Source of the DNA: Paraburkholderia sp. Tr-20389
Lineage (GTDB): Bacteria; Pseudomonadota; Gammaproteobacteria; Burkholderiales; Burkholderiaceae
Reading direction: 5' to 3'
DNA length: 64,000 nucleotides
Assembly (NCBI RefSeq): GCF_017104565.1
Contig: NZ_JAAGPD010000041.1
Span: forward strand, 47,608-111,607
The notes under the pieces were generated by a model, which was not told the origin of the DNA, did no database searches, and saw only the letters and a list, made by a program, of their open reading frames with translations. Both the position numbers and the translations under genes were made by a program. Below are positions 1 through 12,739 of this stretch, in pieces. Position 1 is the first letter of the stretch; each line of letters begins with the position of its first letter.

Positions 1-637
1 CCAAAATGAACGTCTCGGACGACTTGTCCCGGGACGCTTTCGGCTTGCGCGCGGCCACCGTCTTAAACTGATGCTTGAACTTTTCGACAATCTGGCTGTA
101 ACCGCTGCCGTGAAAGCATTTGACTAAAAGGGCACCATCGGGTTTCAGGTGGTTTTGGGCAAATTCCAGCGCGAGATCGCACACATGCTCGATCCGCGCG
201 GCGTCCGCCACCGCCACTCCCGACAGGTTGGGCGCCATATCCGAAATTACAAGATCGACATCGCGATTTCCTACTACGTCCTCCAGCTGTTCGAGGACAT
301 TGTCTTCGCGAAAGTCGCCCTGGATGAAATGAACGTCGGCGATCGGCTCCATCGGTAGCAGGTCGAGCGCAATGATCGTGCCGTCGATGCCGCCTTCGCG
401 CTGCGCATCGCGGTGCTTGCCCAGCGAAAGCTTGTTGCGCACGTACTGGCTCCAGCTGCCTGGCGCAGCACCGAGGTCCACGATGACCTGACCGGGCCGG
501 ATCAGCTTGTCCTGCTCGTCGATTTCCTTCAGCTTATAGGCGGCGCGGGCGCGATAACCCTCCCGCTGCGCCATTTTCACGTACGGATCGTTGATGTGGT
601 CGTGCAGCCACGACGTGTTGAACTTGTTTTTTGCCAT
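1..637 (-). CDS. rlmE: 23S rRNA 2'-O-methyltransferase RlmE (FtsJ), 3' end cut by window
   Basis: RlmE methylates the 2'-OH of U2552 in the A-loop of 23S rRNA late in 50S assembly. The frame stays open from an ATG at 637 to base 1, giving the first 212 residues of a protein usually about 210-220 long, so only the last few residues are missing. The translation opens [20 protein letters not shown] and has the SAM-binding motif [13 protein letters not shown], then ALDLLPM, and [10 protein letters not shown] (the catalytic Asp lies in this stretch), followed by LVKCFHGSG with the conserved Lys. It is divergent from the YhbY gene, as rlmE and yhbY are in E. coli. The family assignment is secure; the C-terminus is outside the window. 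Confidence 0.95.
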   Translation of the reverse strand, partial: MAKNKFNTSWLHDHINDPYVKMAQREGYRARAAYKLKEIDEQDKLIRPGQVIVDLGAAPGSWSQYVRNKLSLGKHRDAQREGGIDGTIIALDLLPMEPIADVHFIQGDFREDNVLEQLEDVVGNRDVDLVISDMAPNLSGVAVADAARIEHVCDLALEFAQNHLKPDGALLVKCFHGSGYSQIVEKFKHQFKTVAARKPKASRDKSSETFIL

Positions 638-888
638 TAAACGTTGAACTCTTGCTACGTAATGCCGCGCTTTTAGCGGATAATACGCGTTTCATTCGCG
701 CGGTTGCAGCCAAAGGCCGTGTTCCGCGCCGTGGTTCTGCTTGCTGTCCGCGCTGCCGTCGCACTTTCTGCCGGCGCCGTATTTTCCGCCCGCAGTTTTC
801 TAACTTTTCGCGCGCCGCCTGCCGTTTCGCCGGATCGACCGATCCCTGCTCACGGGCGCCGCCATTTTAGTCGAGTCTTCCACTTCAC

Positions 889-1452
889 ATGCCCGCCCTC
901 AAAGTTACTTCCGAACAACGCGCCGACTTGCGCTCCCAGGCTCACGCGCTCAAGCCGGTCGTGCTCGTCGGCGCCGAAGGACTGACCGACGCCGTGCTGG
1001 CCGAAATCAAGGTCCACCTGAAAGCGCACCAGCTGATCAAGATCCGCGTGTTCGGCGACGAGCGCGAAGAGCGCATCGCGATCTACGAAGAAATCTGCGA
1101 CCGCCTGAATGCCGCGCCGATCCAGCACATCGGCAAGCTGCTCGTCATCTGGAAGCCAGAAAAGACGGCGACCGAACGCGCTCCGGCGGCGAAAACCAAA
1201 GCCGGCGCGAAACCGGCCGCGAAACGCGGCGCGCTACCGAGCGCCCGCGAAGCCGCAGAGGACGCGACGTCGAACAAGGGGCGCGCGCCCCGCGTCGTGA
1301 AGGTCGTCAAGGCGACCGACAATCCGCTGCGCCGCCCGAAGCCGCAAAAAGTAATCGTGCGCGGCAATGAGCGCGTCACGGCAGGCGGCAACATCAAGAA
1401 AGCCAAGAAACGCCAGACCAGCGCGAAGCGCATGCATCAGACGTCGAAGTAA
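889..1452 (+). CDS. yhbY: YhbY/CRM-domain RNA-binding protein with long basic tail
   Basis: A CRM-domain protein, family known to associate with pre-50S ribosomal particles. Residues 1-95 are the YhbY fold: RADLRSQAHALKPVVLVGAE is followed by a TDAVLAEIKVHLKAHQLIKI helix-strand unit characteristic of the family. Residues 96-187 form a tail rich in Lys, Arg, Ala and Pro with no visible fold; E. coli YhbY is only about 97 residues and lacks it. The tail is probably disordered and could add nonspecific RNA binding, which is inference. It is divergent from rlmE with about 250 bp between the starts. Confidence 0.9.
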   Translation: MPALKVTSEQRADLRSQAHALKPVVLVGAEGLTDAVLAEIKVHLKAHQLIKIRVFGDEREERIAIYEEICDRLNAAPIQHIGKLLVIWKPEKTATERAPAAKTKAGAKPAAKRGALPSAREAAEDATSNKGRAPRVVKVVKATDNPLRRPKPQKVIVRGNERVTAGGNIKKAKKRQTSAKRMHQTSK

Positions 1453-1607
1453 GACGGAAACGGCGCGGAAAACGGGTTGAACATGTGGACCGCGCCGAAC
1501 GAAGAGCAATCTTCATGGGCCGCATGATTCTGCAATCATCCGCTGCGGCTCGAGTCGCCTACCTGTCAGATCGCTGAAACCCACTTGCTGCCATCAGCGC
1601 GACCGAG

Positions 1608-2114
1608 TCAGCCCGCCGCCCGACCGGCGCCGCGTCCCGCCCCCTGCTCTACCGGCATCGCGATACCCGCCGGCAGTTTCCAGACGAGCGCGATACCCAG
1701 CAGGCTTTCGATCAGATAGAACACACTCGACACGCCGTGCAGCATGCCGAAGCGGCTTGCATAGACGGAGTGACCGACATCCGTGCCCGCTTCCTGCGCG
1801 GCAATGCGCAGCGCATTCATGAAAGGCTGCAACGCGAAATAACCGACCAACACGCACACCAGCATGCCGGCGATCAGCCAGCGAAGACGCCGGTATGCAT
1901 CGCCGCCGCGCCGCACCAGCACATTACACAGCGCGAGCAGCAGCACGCCGCACACCACGCCGATCACGCCTTCGATGCGAAACAACTGCGCGGCAACCGC
2001 ACCCGCCGTCATCCGGTCGAGCGACGTAAACAGCACGGGCGCCACGGCATAGCCGATGGTCAGCAAACTGCCGACCCACACGACCGTCAGCAGGCGGAAC
2101 AGGCGATGCGGCAT
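1608..2114 (-). CDS. DUF4149 family membrane protein
   Basis: A 168-residue polytopic inner-membrane protein of unknown function. I start it at the ATG giving MPHRLFRLLTVVWVGSLLTI, because the open frame upstream runs into greA and has no hydrophobic or family-like sequence. Four hydrophobic stretches are visible, roughly at residues 8-28, 42-62, 75-98 and 128-150, with the family-like phrase GYAVAPVLF between the first two. It lies 19 bp downstream of greA on the same strand and is likely cotranscribed with it. The C-terminus is a short Gly/Ala/Arg-rich tail. No enzymatic motif is visible. Confidence 0.8.
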   Translation of the reverse strand: MPHRLFRLLTVVWVGSLLTIGYAVAPVLFTSLDRMTAGAVAAQLFRIEGVIGVVCGVLLLALCNVLVRRGGDAYRRLRWLIAGMLVCVLVGYFALQPFMNALRIAAQEAGTDVGHSVYASRFGMLHGVSSVFYLIESLLGIALVWKLPAGIAMPVEQGAGRGAGRAAG

Positions 2115-2133
2115 CGAAGACACGACTTCGGCC

Positions 2134-2610
2134 TCAAATATAACGGACCGCGATGATTTCGTACTCGCGCACGCCGCTCGGTGCCTGCACGGCCGCGACA
2201 TCGCCTTCCGACTTGCCGATCAGCGCACGGGCGATCGGCGAGCTGACCGAGATCAGGCCGTGTTCGAGATCGGCTTCGTCGTCGCCGACGATTTGATAGG
2301 TAACCGAATCACCCGAATCGAGATCTTCGAGATCGACCGTCGCGGCAAACACGACGCGGCCTTCGGCGTCGAGCGCGGACGGGTCGATGATCTGCGCGGC
2401 CGCCAGCTTCGATTCGATCTCGGCGATGCGGCCTTCGATAAAGCCCTGCTTTTCTTTCGCCGCGTCGTACTCGGCGTTTTCCGACAGATCGCCCTGGGCA
2501 CGCGCTTCCGCGATGGAATTGATGACAGCTGGACGCTCAACCGATTTCAAACGCTGCAATTCGTCGCGCAGCTGATCTGCACCGCGCTTCGTCAATGGAA
2601 TAGTGCTCAT
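2134..2610 (-). CDS. greA: Transcription elongation factor GreA
   Basis: GreA enters the RNA polymerase secondary channel and stimulates cleavage of backtracked RNA. The 158-residue product matches the usual family length. The N-terminal coiled coil carries the acidic tip ([16 protein letters not shown], with the D and E that coordinate Mg2+), followed by the FKBP-like C-terminal domain ([36 protein letters not shown]). The start at [10 protein letters not shown] was chosen over an upstream in-frame ATG because it is the conserved N-terminus and has an AAAGAG Shine-Dalgarno sequence. The leader contains a strong terminator-like stem described separately. It sits downstream of carB on the same strand. 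Confidence 0.97.
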   Translation of the reverse strand: MSTIPLTKRGADQLRDELQRLKSVERPAVINSIAEARAQGDLSENAEYDAAKEKQGFIEGRIAEIESKLAAAQIIDPSALDAEGRVVFAATVDLEDLDSGDSVTYQIVGDDEADLEHGLISVSSPIARALIGKSEGDVAAVQAPSGVREYEIIAVRYI

Positions 2611-2638
2611 AAACAACTCTTTGGCAAAAAACAGCCAC

Positions 2639-2731
2639 AAAAAAAATCACCGCGGTTAAGTGCATCCCATACGGTGCGCAAATGTGGCACGAAGCCCGAT
2701 CTGACACCTTAGGGACGCCGCTTAACCGCGG
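2639..2731 (-). promoter_or_regulatory. Terminator/attenuator-like stem in the carB-greA spacer
   Basis: On the minus strand an 11-base arm (CCGCGGTTAAG, at 2731-2721) and its perfect complement (CTTAACCGCGG, at 2660-2650) are 60 bases apart. The intervening bases can extend the stem (CCC with GGG, GGTG with CACC, GGC with GCC). The 3' arm is followed by TGA and then eight T residues (2646-2639). This lies 30 nt upstream of the greA start. It could be the terminator of carB, a greA attenuator, or both. E. coli greA has a known leader terminator that produces GraL RNAs; the link here is by position only. Confidence 0.6.
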
Positions 2732-2761
2732 CACTTACGTCTTGGACAGAAATCTGAAGCC

Positions 2762-6016
<3,255 letters not shown>

Positions 6017-6162
6017 AACGCTCTCGCTAATGTATTCCTGAGTTCTTACTGTTGGCGCGCCGGCGGTGTGCCGTTCGGATGAGGCCCGAATGGGCCAGCC
6101 GAACGGCGTCGCGGAGCGCGCCTTGTTACCGTCGCTATTCGGTCGCTGTTCGCGAGCTGCGC

Positions 6163-7317
6163 TTATGCCGCTGCCGACTTGCTGCCCTTCGCCTCATCCA
6201 TCAACGCGGTGAAGCGATCGAACAGATAAGCGATGTCGTGCGGACCGGGCGACGCTTCCGGGTGACCCTGGAAGCAGAAGGCCGGCTTGTCCGTCAGCGC
6301 GAAGCCTTGCAGCGTGCCGTCGAACAGCGACACGTGCGTGACCTTTGCGTTCGCCGGCAGCGTGTCGGCGTCGACCGCGAAGCCGTGGTTCTGCGACGTG
6401 ATCACGACGCGGCCATCTTGCAGATCCTTCACAGGATGGTTCGCGCCATGGTGGCCCGTCTTCATCTTCATCGTCTTCGCGCCGACGGCGAGACCCATGA
6501 TCTGATGACCGAGGCAGATGCCGAACGTCGGAATGCCGCGTTCAATGAATTCGCGCGTCGCAGCGATCGCGTAGTCGCACGGTTCCGGATCACCGGGGCC
6601 GTTCGACAGGAACACGCCGTCCGGATTGAGCGCGAGTGCATCAGCGGCCGTGGCTTGCGCCGGCAGCACGGTGACGTGGCAGCCGCGCTCGGCGAGCATG
6701 CGCAGGATGTTGTACTTGACGCCGTAATCGAACGCGACCACACGGTAGCGCGGCGTGTTCTGCATGCCGTAGCCAGTGCCCAGACGCCATTCGGTTTGCT
6801 TCCATTCGTACGGCTTCTGCGTCGACACGACCTTCGCGAGGTCCATGCCCGCGAGGCCGGGAAACGAGCGGGCGAGTTCGATTGCCTTCGCTTCGTCATC
6901 CGAGCCTGCGAGAATCGCGCCGTTCTGCGCGCCCTTGTCGCGCAGCACGCGTGTGAGCTTGCGGGTGTCGATACCGGCGATCGCGACGACGCCTTCCGCC
7001 TTCAGATAATCGGGGAGCGTGCGCTCCATGCGGAAGTTCGACGCGAGAATGGGCAGATCACGGATGATCAGGCCGGCGGCATGGACTTTCGTAGCTTCGA
7101 CATCTTCGGCGTTCACGCCGACATTGCCGATGTGCGGATACGTCAGCGTGACGATCTGGCGCGCGTAGCTGGGGTCGGTCAGGATTTCCTGATAACCGGT
7201 GATGGCGGTATTGAAGACGACTTCGCCGATCGTATGGCCGGGCGCGCCGATCGAGTAACCACGAAAGACCGTGCCGTCGGCGAGCGCGAGCAGAGCGGGA
7301 GAAAATGACGGCAACAC
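6163..7317 (-). CDS. carA: Carbamoyl-phosphate synthase small (glutaminase) subunit
   Basis: CarA hydrolyses glutamine and channels ammonia to CarB. The 384-residue protein has the N-terminal CPSase_sm domain ([27 protein letters not shown]) and the class-I glutamine amidotransferase domain with nucleophile Cys268 in [11 protein letters not shown] and the later His-Pro-Glu in [13 protein letters not shown]. The start codon is GTG: AAGGAG lies six bases upstream of it and the encoded [15 protein letters not shown] matches the expected N-terminus. It is transcribed ahead of carB. A sigma-70-type promoter about 300 nt upstream gives it a long leader. Confidence 0.97.
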   Translation of the reverse strand: MLPSFSPALLALADGTVFRGYSIGAPGHTIGEVVFNTAITGYQEILTDPSYARQIVTLTYPHIGNVGVNAEDVEATKVHAAGLIIRDLPILASNFRMERTLPDYLKAEGVVAIAGIDTRKLTRVLRDKGAQNGAILAGSDDEAKAIELARSFPGLAGMDLAKVVSTQKPYEWKQTEWRLGTGYGMQNTPRYRVVAFDYGVKYNILRMLAERGCHVTVLPAQATAADALALNPDGVFLSNGPGDPEPCDYAIAATREFIERGIPTFGICLGHQIMGLAVGAKTMKMKTGHHGANHPVKDLQDGRVVITSQNHGFAVDADTLPANAKVTHVSLFDGTLQGFALTDKPAFCFQGHPEASPGPHDIAYLFDRFTALMDEAKGSKSAAA

Positions 7318-7769
7318 GGGAGACTCCTTGGGGGAGCACCCTGTTGCCGACCTGTCTATCCGACCGTGCGGGCCGCGGCAGCAGCATCCTGGGATGCGCG
7401 CGCAGGCTCGCTCGCGTTGCGCTGTTCGCGGGAAGTCGCATCGGGCCTCGCGGAGCTGGCAGTCGGCCCATCGTGTAGGCGGACTGGCTGGTCACGGGCC
7501 GCTTGCGACGGTAGCCGGAAGTATGGACGAAGATACGACCGGGACTACAACGAAACGCGGCGGATGAACGGTGTGGGAGAGGTAGGCGCTAGGGTGCGGG
7601 TTGATAAGCTCAAACCTTGAAATTATAGCCTGAAACGACCCTCCTCTTCAAATCCGAGATGGGCGACCGACGGGCGAACAGGACTCAACGGCACGCTCGG
7701 GCGCCCTCAGCTTGCTGAAAACGCGCCCTTCGCCGCCCTCTTTGGCTTTATCAGGATACGCCCGGCAAC
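7318..7769. other. 452-bp gap: carA leader and MFS downstream region
   Basis: No gene is supported here. The part next to carA (up to about 7615) would be the carAB leader. An open frame that begins at 7495 and runs out of frame into carA has no Shine-Dalgarno sequence and no recognisable domain, so I do not call it a leader peptide. The part beyond the promoter carries only a weak inverted repeat, without a T tract, after the MFS stop. Confidence 0.5.
7622..7651 (-). promoter_or_regulatory. Candidate sigma-70 promoter of carAB
   Basis: On the minus strand a perfect -10 hexamer TATAAT (7627-7622) is preceded after 18 bp by TTGAAG (7651-7646, four of six matches to TTGACA). Transcription would start near 7615, giving carA a leader of about 300 nt. 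It is the best promoter-like sequence in the 452-bp gap between the MFS gene and carA. Confidence 0.55.
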
Positions 7770-9014
7770 TTACGGCTGATGCTCCGCGTGAACATGCGCA
7801 GGATCTTTGGCAAGCACGCGGCTCGGCAGCACGTACCAGACCGCGCTCGCCAGTTGCAGCGCGACGAGAATGCCCCACGCGAGCAGATGCGCGGCGGGCG
7901 GATAGTGGCCGTCGACGGGTGTCCAGCGCGACAGCACGGCGCCGACGCCGATCTGGAAGCCGAAGATCAGCAGAAAAATGATCAGCGTTAAAGTCGTATT
8001 GGCGCGGCCGATCAGATGCGGCGGGAAATGCCGCGCGAGCACTGCATAGCTGAGGATGCCGACGCCGCCGAAAATCCCGTAAGCCGCCCACAGCAGCCCC
8101 GCCGGCAGCGGCGCGCGCAGCATGATCAGCAGTTGCGTGATGACAAACAGGGCCATCCCGACACCGCAAAACGCATACAGCGACAGACCGCGCCGCTCCA
8201 TGCTGCGGGCCGCCGCGCCAAAGCCCACACAGCCGGCCATCATCGCGAAGCCCAGCACGGATACGAGCGCGGCTGCTTCGTGCGATCCGAAGCCTGATAC
8301 GTCGCGCAGCCAGGCGCCCACCCACAGCGACTGCATCGCGTAAAAGACGCCCTGCGTGACCACCGAGAACGACGCAATCTTCCAGAACGCCGCGCTACGC
8401 AGAATGTGCCAGGTGCCCTTGAACTGGCTGACGAGGCTGGCCTGATGGCGCGTCTCCTGCTTCTCGGGCGCGAACGCCCACAACATCGCCGCGACCACGA
8501 TCGTGAGGACGACGAGCGCGAAACAGACGGCACGCCAGCTCGCGAAGGTCAGCACCCACGTCAGCGGCGAACCGACCACCACCCCACCGAGACCGCCGAC
8601 GGCCATCACGAGCCCGTTGATCAGCGGCAGACGCGCAGCCGGGAAATGCTGCGCGAGCGCCTTGAACGCGCCACCCAGACACACCGACACGCCGACGCCG
8701 ATCAGAAGCCGCCCCACCATCATCGCCCCGACGCCGTGCGCCGCCCCGAACACGCCGATACCGGCGGCCGCGAACAGCAGCATGCCCGCCGTCACGCGAC
8801 GCGAACCGTAGTGATCGAGCAGCACGCCCGCAGGCAGTTGCGCGCCCGCGAAGCCAAGAAAATAGAGACTGGTCAGCAGACCGAGATCGGTGGCCGACAA
8901 GCCGAGTTCATGGGTGATCAGCGGTGCAAAGCCAAGGTTGACGCCACGAAAAACGTACGAGACGAAATAACCGGCAGAGAACAGCAGGAACACACGAAGG
9001 GGCGTCGAGGACAT
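7770..9014 (-). CDS. Major facilitator superfamily transporter
   Basis: A 414-residue inner-membrane permease with the usual 12 hydrophobic segments split into two six-helix halves around a hydrophilic loop (APEKQETRHQ, about residue 190). The loop 2-3 signature appears as GVLLDHYGSRRVTAG near residue 62-76, matching the MFS G-x3-D-x-G-R-R pattern. The N-terminus MSSTPLRVFLLFSAGYFVSY leads straight into helix 1. Substrate cannot be told from sequence; it resembles the broad anion/sugar-acid or metabolite-exporter type of MFS. It stands alone, with a terminator between it and mltD upstream. Confidence 0.85.
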   Translation of the reverse strand: MSSTPLRVFLLFSAGYFVSYVFRGVNLGFAPLITHELGLSATDLGLLTSLYFLGFAGAQLPAGVLLDHYGSRRVTAGMLLFAAAGIGVFGAAHGVGAMMVGRLLIGVGVSVCLGGAFKALAQHFPAARLPLINGLVMAVGGLGGVVVGSPLTWVLTFASWRAVCFALVVLTIVVAAMLWAFAPEKQETRHQASLVSQFKGTWHILRSAAFWKIASFSVVTQGVFYAMQSLWVGAWLRDVSGFGSHEAAALVSVLGFAMMAGCVGFGAAARSMERRGLSLYAFCGVGMALFVITQLLIMLRAPLPAGLLWAAYGIFGGVGILSYAVLARHFPPHLIGRANTTLTLIIFLLIFGFQIGVGAVLSRWTPVDGHYPPAAHLLAWGILVALQLASAVWYVLPSRVLAKDPAHVHAEHQP

Positions 9015-9145
9015 GATGCATCAGCAGGATGGCCCGGCGGGCCCGAGGATGAACGATAACGGAATCGTGTCCATCGTGGTGCAAGACCGCGCTTGCCGTA
9101 CGGAAAACGTCAGGGGAAACGCCGGCGAAAAGGTCGGCGGAAATG

Positions 9146-9175
9146 AAAAACGCCGTCACTTCATGTGACGGCGTT
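9146..9175 (-). terminator. Rho-independent terminator of mltD
   Basis: A perfect 11-bp stem (AACGCCGTCAC with GTGACGGCGTT) with a 5-nt loop is followed on the minus strand by TTTTTC. It lies between the mltD stop and the MFS start, both on the minus strand. Confidence 0.8.
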
Positions 9176-9259
9176 CAGGAAACGAGGGGAGATCGGAGCG
9201 CACTTCACGCGCTGCCCCCGCAGCACGTGTTCGGTCATCCTCGAGAATGCCGTTGTTCT

Positions 9260-10945
9260 TTACTTGCCCTTCTTCGCGTTGGCCGAGACCTTATGGTGGC
9301 TACCTGTCTCAGCCTTCGACGCCTTCCCGGCCGCTTCCGTCGAAACCTTCGTCACCCTGCCTTTTGCGGCAGCAGGCTTGTCGGTCTTGCCGACCGGTTC
9401 CGACACTTTCACCACGCCAGCGTGGCCGCGGCCTCGCTTCTTATCGTAGCGCGATTCTGAACGCGTGTCTGCGACCTGAGCGCTGGCCTTCTCCACGCCG
9501 CCGCCGACGGGCACCGTGGCCAGCTTCTGCGGGCCCGGCTCGCTCGGCATCGCCTTGCCAACTGGCACGTGCAGCACGACGACTTGGCCTGGCATCACCA
9601 TGTCGCGCTTCGTCCGGTTCCACGCCTTCAACTGACCGATCGACACGTCGTAGCGGTCAGCGAGCACCGCCATCGACTGCTTGCGGCGCACGCGAATCAG
9701 CATCTTGCGCGTATCGGGTACGTCCGGCTCCATCGCGAGCGTGGCGCTTTCGGCGACGTCGGCGCTGATGTCTTCGTCGTCGTCATCGGCGCGCGGCACG
9801 ACGATCGTCGAGCCCGGTTTCAGGCGCATACCCGCCGGAATCTTGTTCACGGCCATCAACGTATCGGCGTCGACACCGATCTTTTCGGCGATCGCGGCGG
9901 GACGGCTGCGCTCGGTGACCGTGTAGGTCGTCCACGACGACAGCGAGCCCGAGTACGACTTCAGATTGCGCTCGAAGGCGCTGGCATTGTCGAACGGCAG
10001 CAGGATCTGCGGCTGCGTCGCGCCAAGAATGACCGGCTTCTTGAACGACGGATTCAGTGAACGGAATTCGTCGGGCGTCATGTTCGCGAGCTTCGCCGCC
10101 GTGTCGACGTCGATGTCGTGCGACGTCGTCACGGTGACGAAGTACGGGTGGTTCGGAATGGACGGCAGCGTGAGCCCGTACACCTGCGGGTTCGACACGA
10201 TGTTCTTCACGGCCTGCAGTTTGGGCACGTAGTTGCGCGTTTCCATCGGCATGCGCAGGCTCTGGTAGTCCGTCGGCAGGCCGGCCGCCTCGTTGCGCGC
10301 GATCGCGCGCTGCACATTGCCCTCACCCCAGTTGTACGCGGCGAGCGCCAGATACCAGTCGCCGAACATATCGTGCAGACGCGACAGATAGTCGAGCGCG
10401 GCACTGGTGGACGCGAGCACGTCGCGGCGCTCGTCCTGCCACATGTTCTGCTTGAGGTTGTACGTGCGGCCCGTGCCCGGCACGAACTGCCACATGCCCG
10501 CCGCCTTCGCGACCGACAGCGCCTGCGGGTTATACGCGGATTCGATGAACGGCAGCAGCGCAAGCTCCGTCGGCATATGGCGCGCCTCGAGCTCTTCGAC
10601 GATGTGATACAGGTACTTCTGCGACCGTTCGGTCATGCGCTGGACGTAGTCCGGGCGCTGTGCGTACCAGTTCGCCTGCATGTCGACGAGGTCGCTCTGC
10701 AGGTCGGGCATCTGAAAACCACGGCGGATACGGCCCCAGAGATCGCTGTCTGCACTCGTCAACTGGTCGACGGAACTCTGGTCGACATTGATGGTTTCTT
10801 TGGCGGTGGCGGTCTTGCGGAGGGCGTCGGCTACGGCTTGCTGGTTAGCGGGATTGGAAGCAGTGGAAAGGCTATTCGTCGTAGGTCCCTGGCTCGCACA
10901 CGCGGCGAGCGTCAGGACCAACAACGCGCAAAAGATGAATCTCAT
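9260..10945 (-). CDS. mltD: Membrane-bound lytic murein transglycosylase D
   Basis: MltD cleaves peptidoglycan glycan strands to 1,6-anhydro products, acting as an outer-membrane lipoprotein. I start at the ATG giving MRFIFCALLVLTLAACASQG, which forms a lipoprotein signal with lipobox LAAC; an upstream TTG in frame would spoil it. The SLT domain covers about residues 110-260, with the catalytic Glu in LLPFIESAYNPQALS and the family motif AAGMWQFVPGTGRTY. Two LysM peptidoglycan-binding repeats follow (TYTVTERSRPAAIAEKIGV and IRVRRKQSMAVLADRYDV), then a Lys/Ala-rich tail. Length 561 against about 450 in E. coli, the excess being the tail. It neighbours gloB as in E. coli. Confidence 0.95.
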   Translation of the reverse strand: MRFIFCALLVLTLAACASQGPTTNSLSTASNPANQQAVADALRKTATAKETINVDQSSVDQLTSADSDLWGRIRRGFQMPDLQSDLVDMQANWYAQRPDYVQRMTERSQKYLYHIVEELEARHMPTELALLPFIESAYNPQALSVAKAAGMWQFVPGTGRTYNLKQNMWQDERRDVLASTSAALDYLSRLHDMFGDWYLALAAYNWGEGNVQRAIARNEAAGLPTDYQSLRMPMETRNYVPKLQAVKNIVSNPQVYGLTLPSIPNHPYFVTVTTSHDIDVDTAAKLANMTPDEFRSLNPSFKKPVILGATQPQILLPFDNASAFERNLKSYSGSLSSWTTYTVTERSRPAAIAEKIGVDADTLMAVNKIPAGMRLKPGSTIVVPRADDDDEDISADVAESATLAMEPDVPDTRKMLIRVRRKQSMAVLADRYDVSIGQLKAWNRTKRDMVMPGQVVVLHVPVGKAMPSEPGPQKLATVPVGGGVEKASAQVADTRSESRYDKKRGRGHAGVVKVSEPVGKTDKPAAAKGRVTKVSTEAAGKASKAETGSHHKVSANAKKGK

Positions 10946-11100
10946 GAACGTCTCGGCTTCCAAAGGGGCTGGAATTTGCAGCCGATAGTACGAAAGTGCG
11001 CCGTTCCCGTCAATCAGAAAGATGTGAAAAAGTCTGCCAAATCTGAGGCTTGGCGATTGTTTCTACGATTGGGATGAGCATGCCCCCATGAATGGAGCGG

Positions 11101-11904
11101 TTAGCGGAACCTGTTCTTCCACTCCCGCATCAATGTGAAAGCGGCCAGCCGGTCCGGCACCGATTCATGCAACTGGTCGGCGAGCGCCGCCTGCACGGAC
11201 GCTTCGCCCGCGCGCAAGAACGGGTTGACGGCGCGCTCATGCGCGATGGTCGTGGGCAGCGTCGGCACGTGGCGCGCGCGCAGCGCGGCCGCTTCGTCGC
11301 GCCATGCTTGCAGTTGGGCGTTGTCCGGCTCGCAGGCGAGCGCGAAACGGATATTCGACAAGGTATATTCGTGCGCGCAGTGCACTTCCGTTTCGCCGGG
11401 CAGCGCGGCGAGTGCATCCAGCGACCTGAGCATCTGCGCGGGCGTCCCTTCGAACAGCCGGCCGCAGCCGCAGGCGAACAGCGTGTCGCCGCAGAACACG
11501 TGCGGCGTGCCGCGCGAGTCGGCCGCCTGGAAGTACGCAATATGGCCGCTCGTATGGCCGGGCACGTCGAGGATCGTGAAATCGAGCGAAGGCGCGGCGA
11601 CGTGCACCGTGTCGCCCTGCACGAGGCGCTCCGTGAGCAACGGAATCGCCTCTCCGGCGGGCCCATAGACGGGCAAACCCTGGGGCGCATCCTGGCCGTT
11701 CAGCAGATCGGCCACTCCGCCGACGTGGTCGGCATGATGGTGGGTGAGTAAAATAGCGCTCAGCCGCCATCCCCGTTTCGCCAGATAAGCCTTGACCGGG
11801 GCGGCGTCGCCCGGATCGACGACGACGGCATAATGTCCATCCGACACGACCCAGATGTAATTGTCATCAAACGCCGGGACGGGCACGTACTCGAGCGAAT
11901 TCAT
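11101..11904 (-). CDS. gloB: Hydroxyacylglutathione hydrolase (glyoxalase II)
   Basis: GloB hydrolyses S-D-lactoylglutathione to D-lactate and glutathione, the second step of methylglyoxal detoxification. The 267-residue product shows the metallo-beta-lactamase motif THHHADH at residues 54-60, a second metal ligand set in FTILDVPGHTSGHIAYF, and FCGDTLFACGCGRLFEG. The start at MNSLEYVPVPAFDDNYIW is the conserved N-terminus; two further in-frame ATGs lie upstream but would overlap the divergent methyltransferase start. Only 19 bp separate the two start codons, so each promoter must lie inside or across the other gene. Confidence 0.96.
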   Translation of the reverse strand: MNSLEYVPVPAFDDNYIWVVSDGHYAVVVDPGDAAPVKAYLAKRGWRLSAILLTHHHADHVGGVADLLNGQDAPQGLPVYGPAGEAIPLLTERLVQGDTVHVAAPSLDFTILDVPGHTSGHIAYFQAADSRGTPHVFCGDTLFACGCGRLFEGTPAQMLRSLDALAALPGETEVHCAHEYTLSNIRFALACEPDNAQLQAWRDEAAALRARHVPTLPTTIAHERAVNPFLRAGEASVQAALADQLHESVPDRLAAFTLMREWKNRFR

Positions 11905-11923
11905 AGGCGACGCATTCTTTAAC

Positions 11924-12739
11924 ATGTCTGACCGATCGATTATAGACTGGCCTGCCTGGACCACCTCCCCGCCCGGACGCTATGTGCTGGAGTGGGAGCA
12001 GGCGCAGCTCGACCGCGTCGTGTCCGACGTCTTCGGCTATCACGCGCTGCAGCTCGGCCTGCCGCAACTCGACGCGCTGCGCGAAAACCGCATGCCGTGC
12101 CGCGGCCTCGTGCTCGACGCCGAGAGCGGCGCGAGCGCGCCGTACACATTTCCGCGCGGCATCGCGGGCGGCCTGCCCGAACGTCACGCGCCCGCCGGGC
12201 GCAGCGCCGTCTGGTGCGACCTGCTCGACCTGCCGTTCGAGGCGCAAAGCGTCGATCTGCTCGTGATGCCCCACACGCTCGAATTCACGCGCGACCCTCA
12301 CCGGCTGTTGCGCGAAGCCGAGCGCGTGCTGATGCCCGAAGGCCAGCTGATCATCATCGGCTTCAATTCGCTGTCGCTGTGGGGCGCGCGGCAGTCGGTC
12401 GGCAAGGTCGCGGGACGTCCGTTCGTGCCCGCCGCGCATGACCTGATCGCCTTCACCCGTCTGAAAGACTGGATCAAGCTGCTCGGCTTCGACCTTGAAC
12501 GCGGACGCTTCGGCTGCTATCGTCCGCCCCTCGTCGGCGAAAAATGGCTGTCGCGTTATCAGTTCATGGAAGCAGCCGGTGACCGCTGGTGGCCGATTTT
12601 CGGCGCCGTCTATATGGTCACGGCGATCAAGCGCGTGCGCGGCATGCGTCTCGTCGGTCCGCTGAAAGTGAAGAAGCCCGTGCTGGCCGCCGGCCTCGCG
12701 CCCGCCGCCACACCCAACACCCGTAACAAGACCCAATGA
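11924..12739 (+). CDS. Class I SAM-dependent methyltransferase, YafS-like
   Basis: A 271-residue predicted methyltransferase of unknown substrate. The start at [20 protein letters not shown] was chosen because upstream in-frame sequence overlaps gloB and is not family-like. The nucleotide-binding region is modified: [11 protein letters not shown] stands where the usual glycine-rich loop would be, followed by [20 protein letters not shown] and the methyltransf_11-type segment [24 protein letters not shown]. In E. coli yafS holds this exact position between gloB and rnhA, which supports the identity. The stop overlaps the rnhA start (ATGA), implying coupled translation. Confidence 0.85.
   Translation: MSDRSIIDWPAWTTSPPGRYVLEWEQAQLDRVVSDVFGYHALQLGLPQLDALRENRMPCRGLVLDAESGASAPYTFPRGIAGGLPERHAPAGRSAVWCDLLDLPFEAQSVDLLVMPHTLEFTRDPHRLLREAERVLMPEGQLIIIGFNSLSLWGARQSVGKVAGRPFVPAAHDLIAFTRLKDWIKLLGFDLERGRFGCYRPPLVGEKWLSRYQFMEAAGDRWWPIFGAVYMVTAIKRVRGMRLVGPLKVKKPVLAAGLAPAATPNTRNKTQ

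Noticed and set aside
7058-7495. Leader peptide or overlapping gene upstream of carA
   Set aside because: The frame runs into carA out of phase, has no ribosome-binding site, and its sequence is non-descript.
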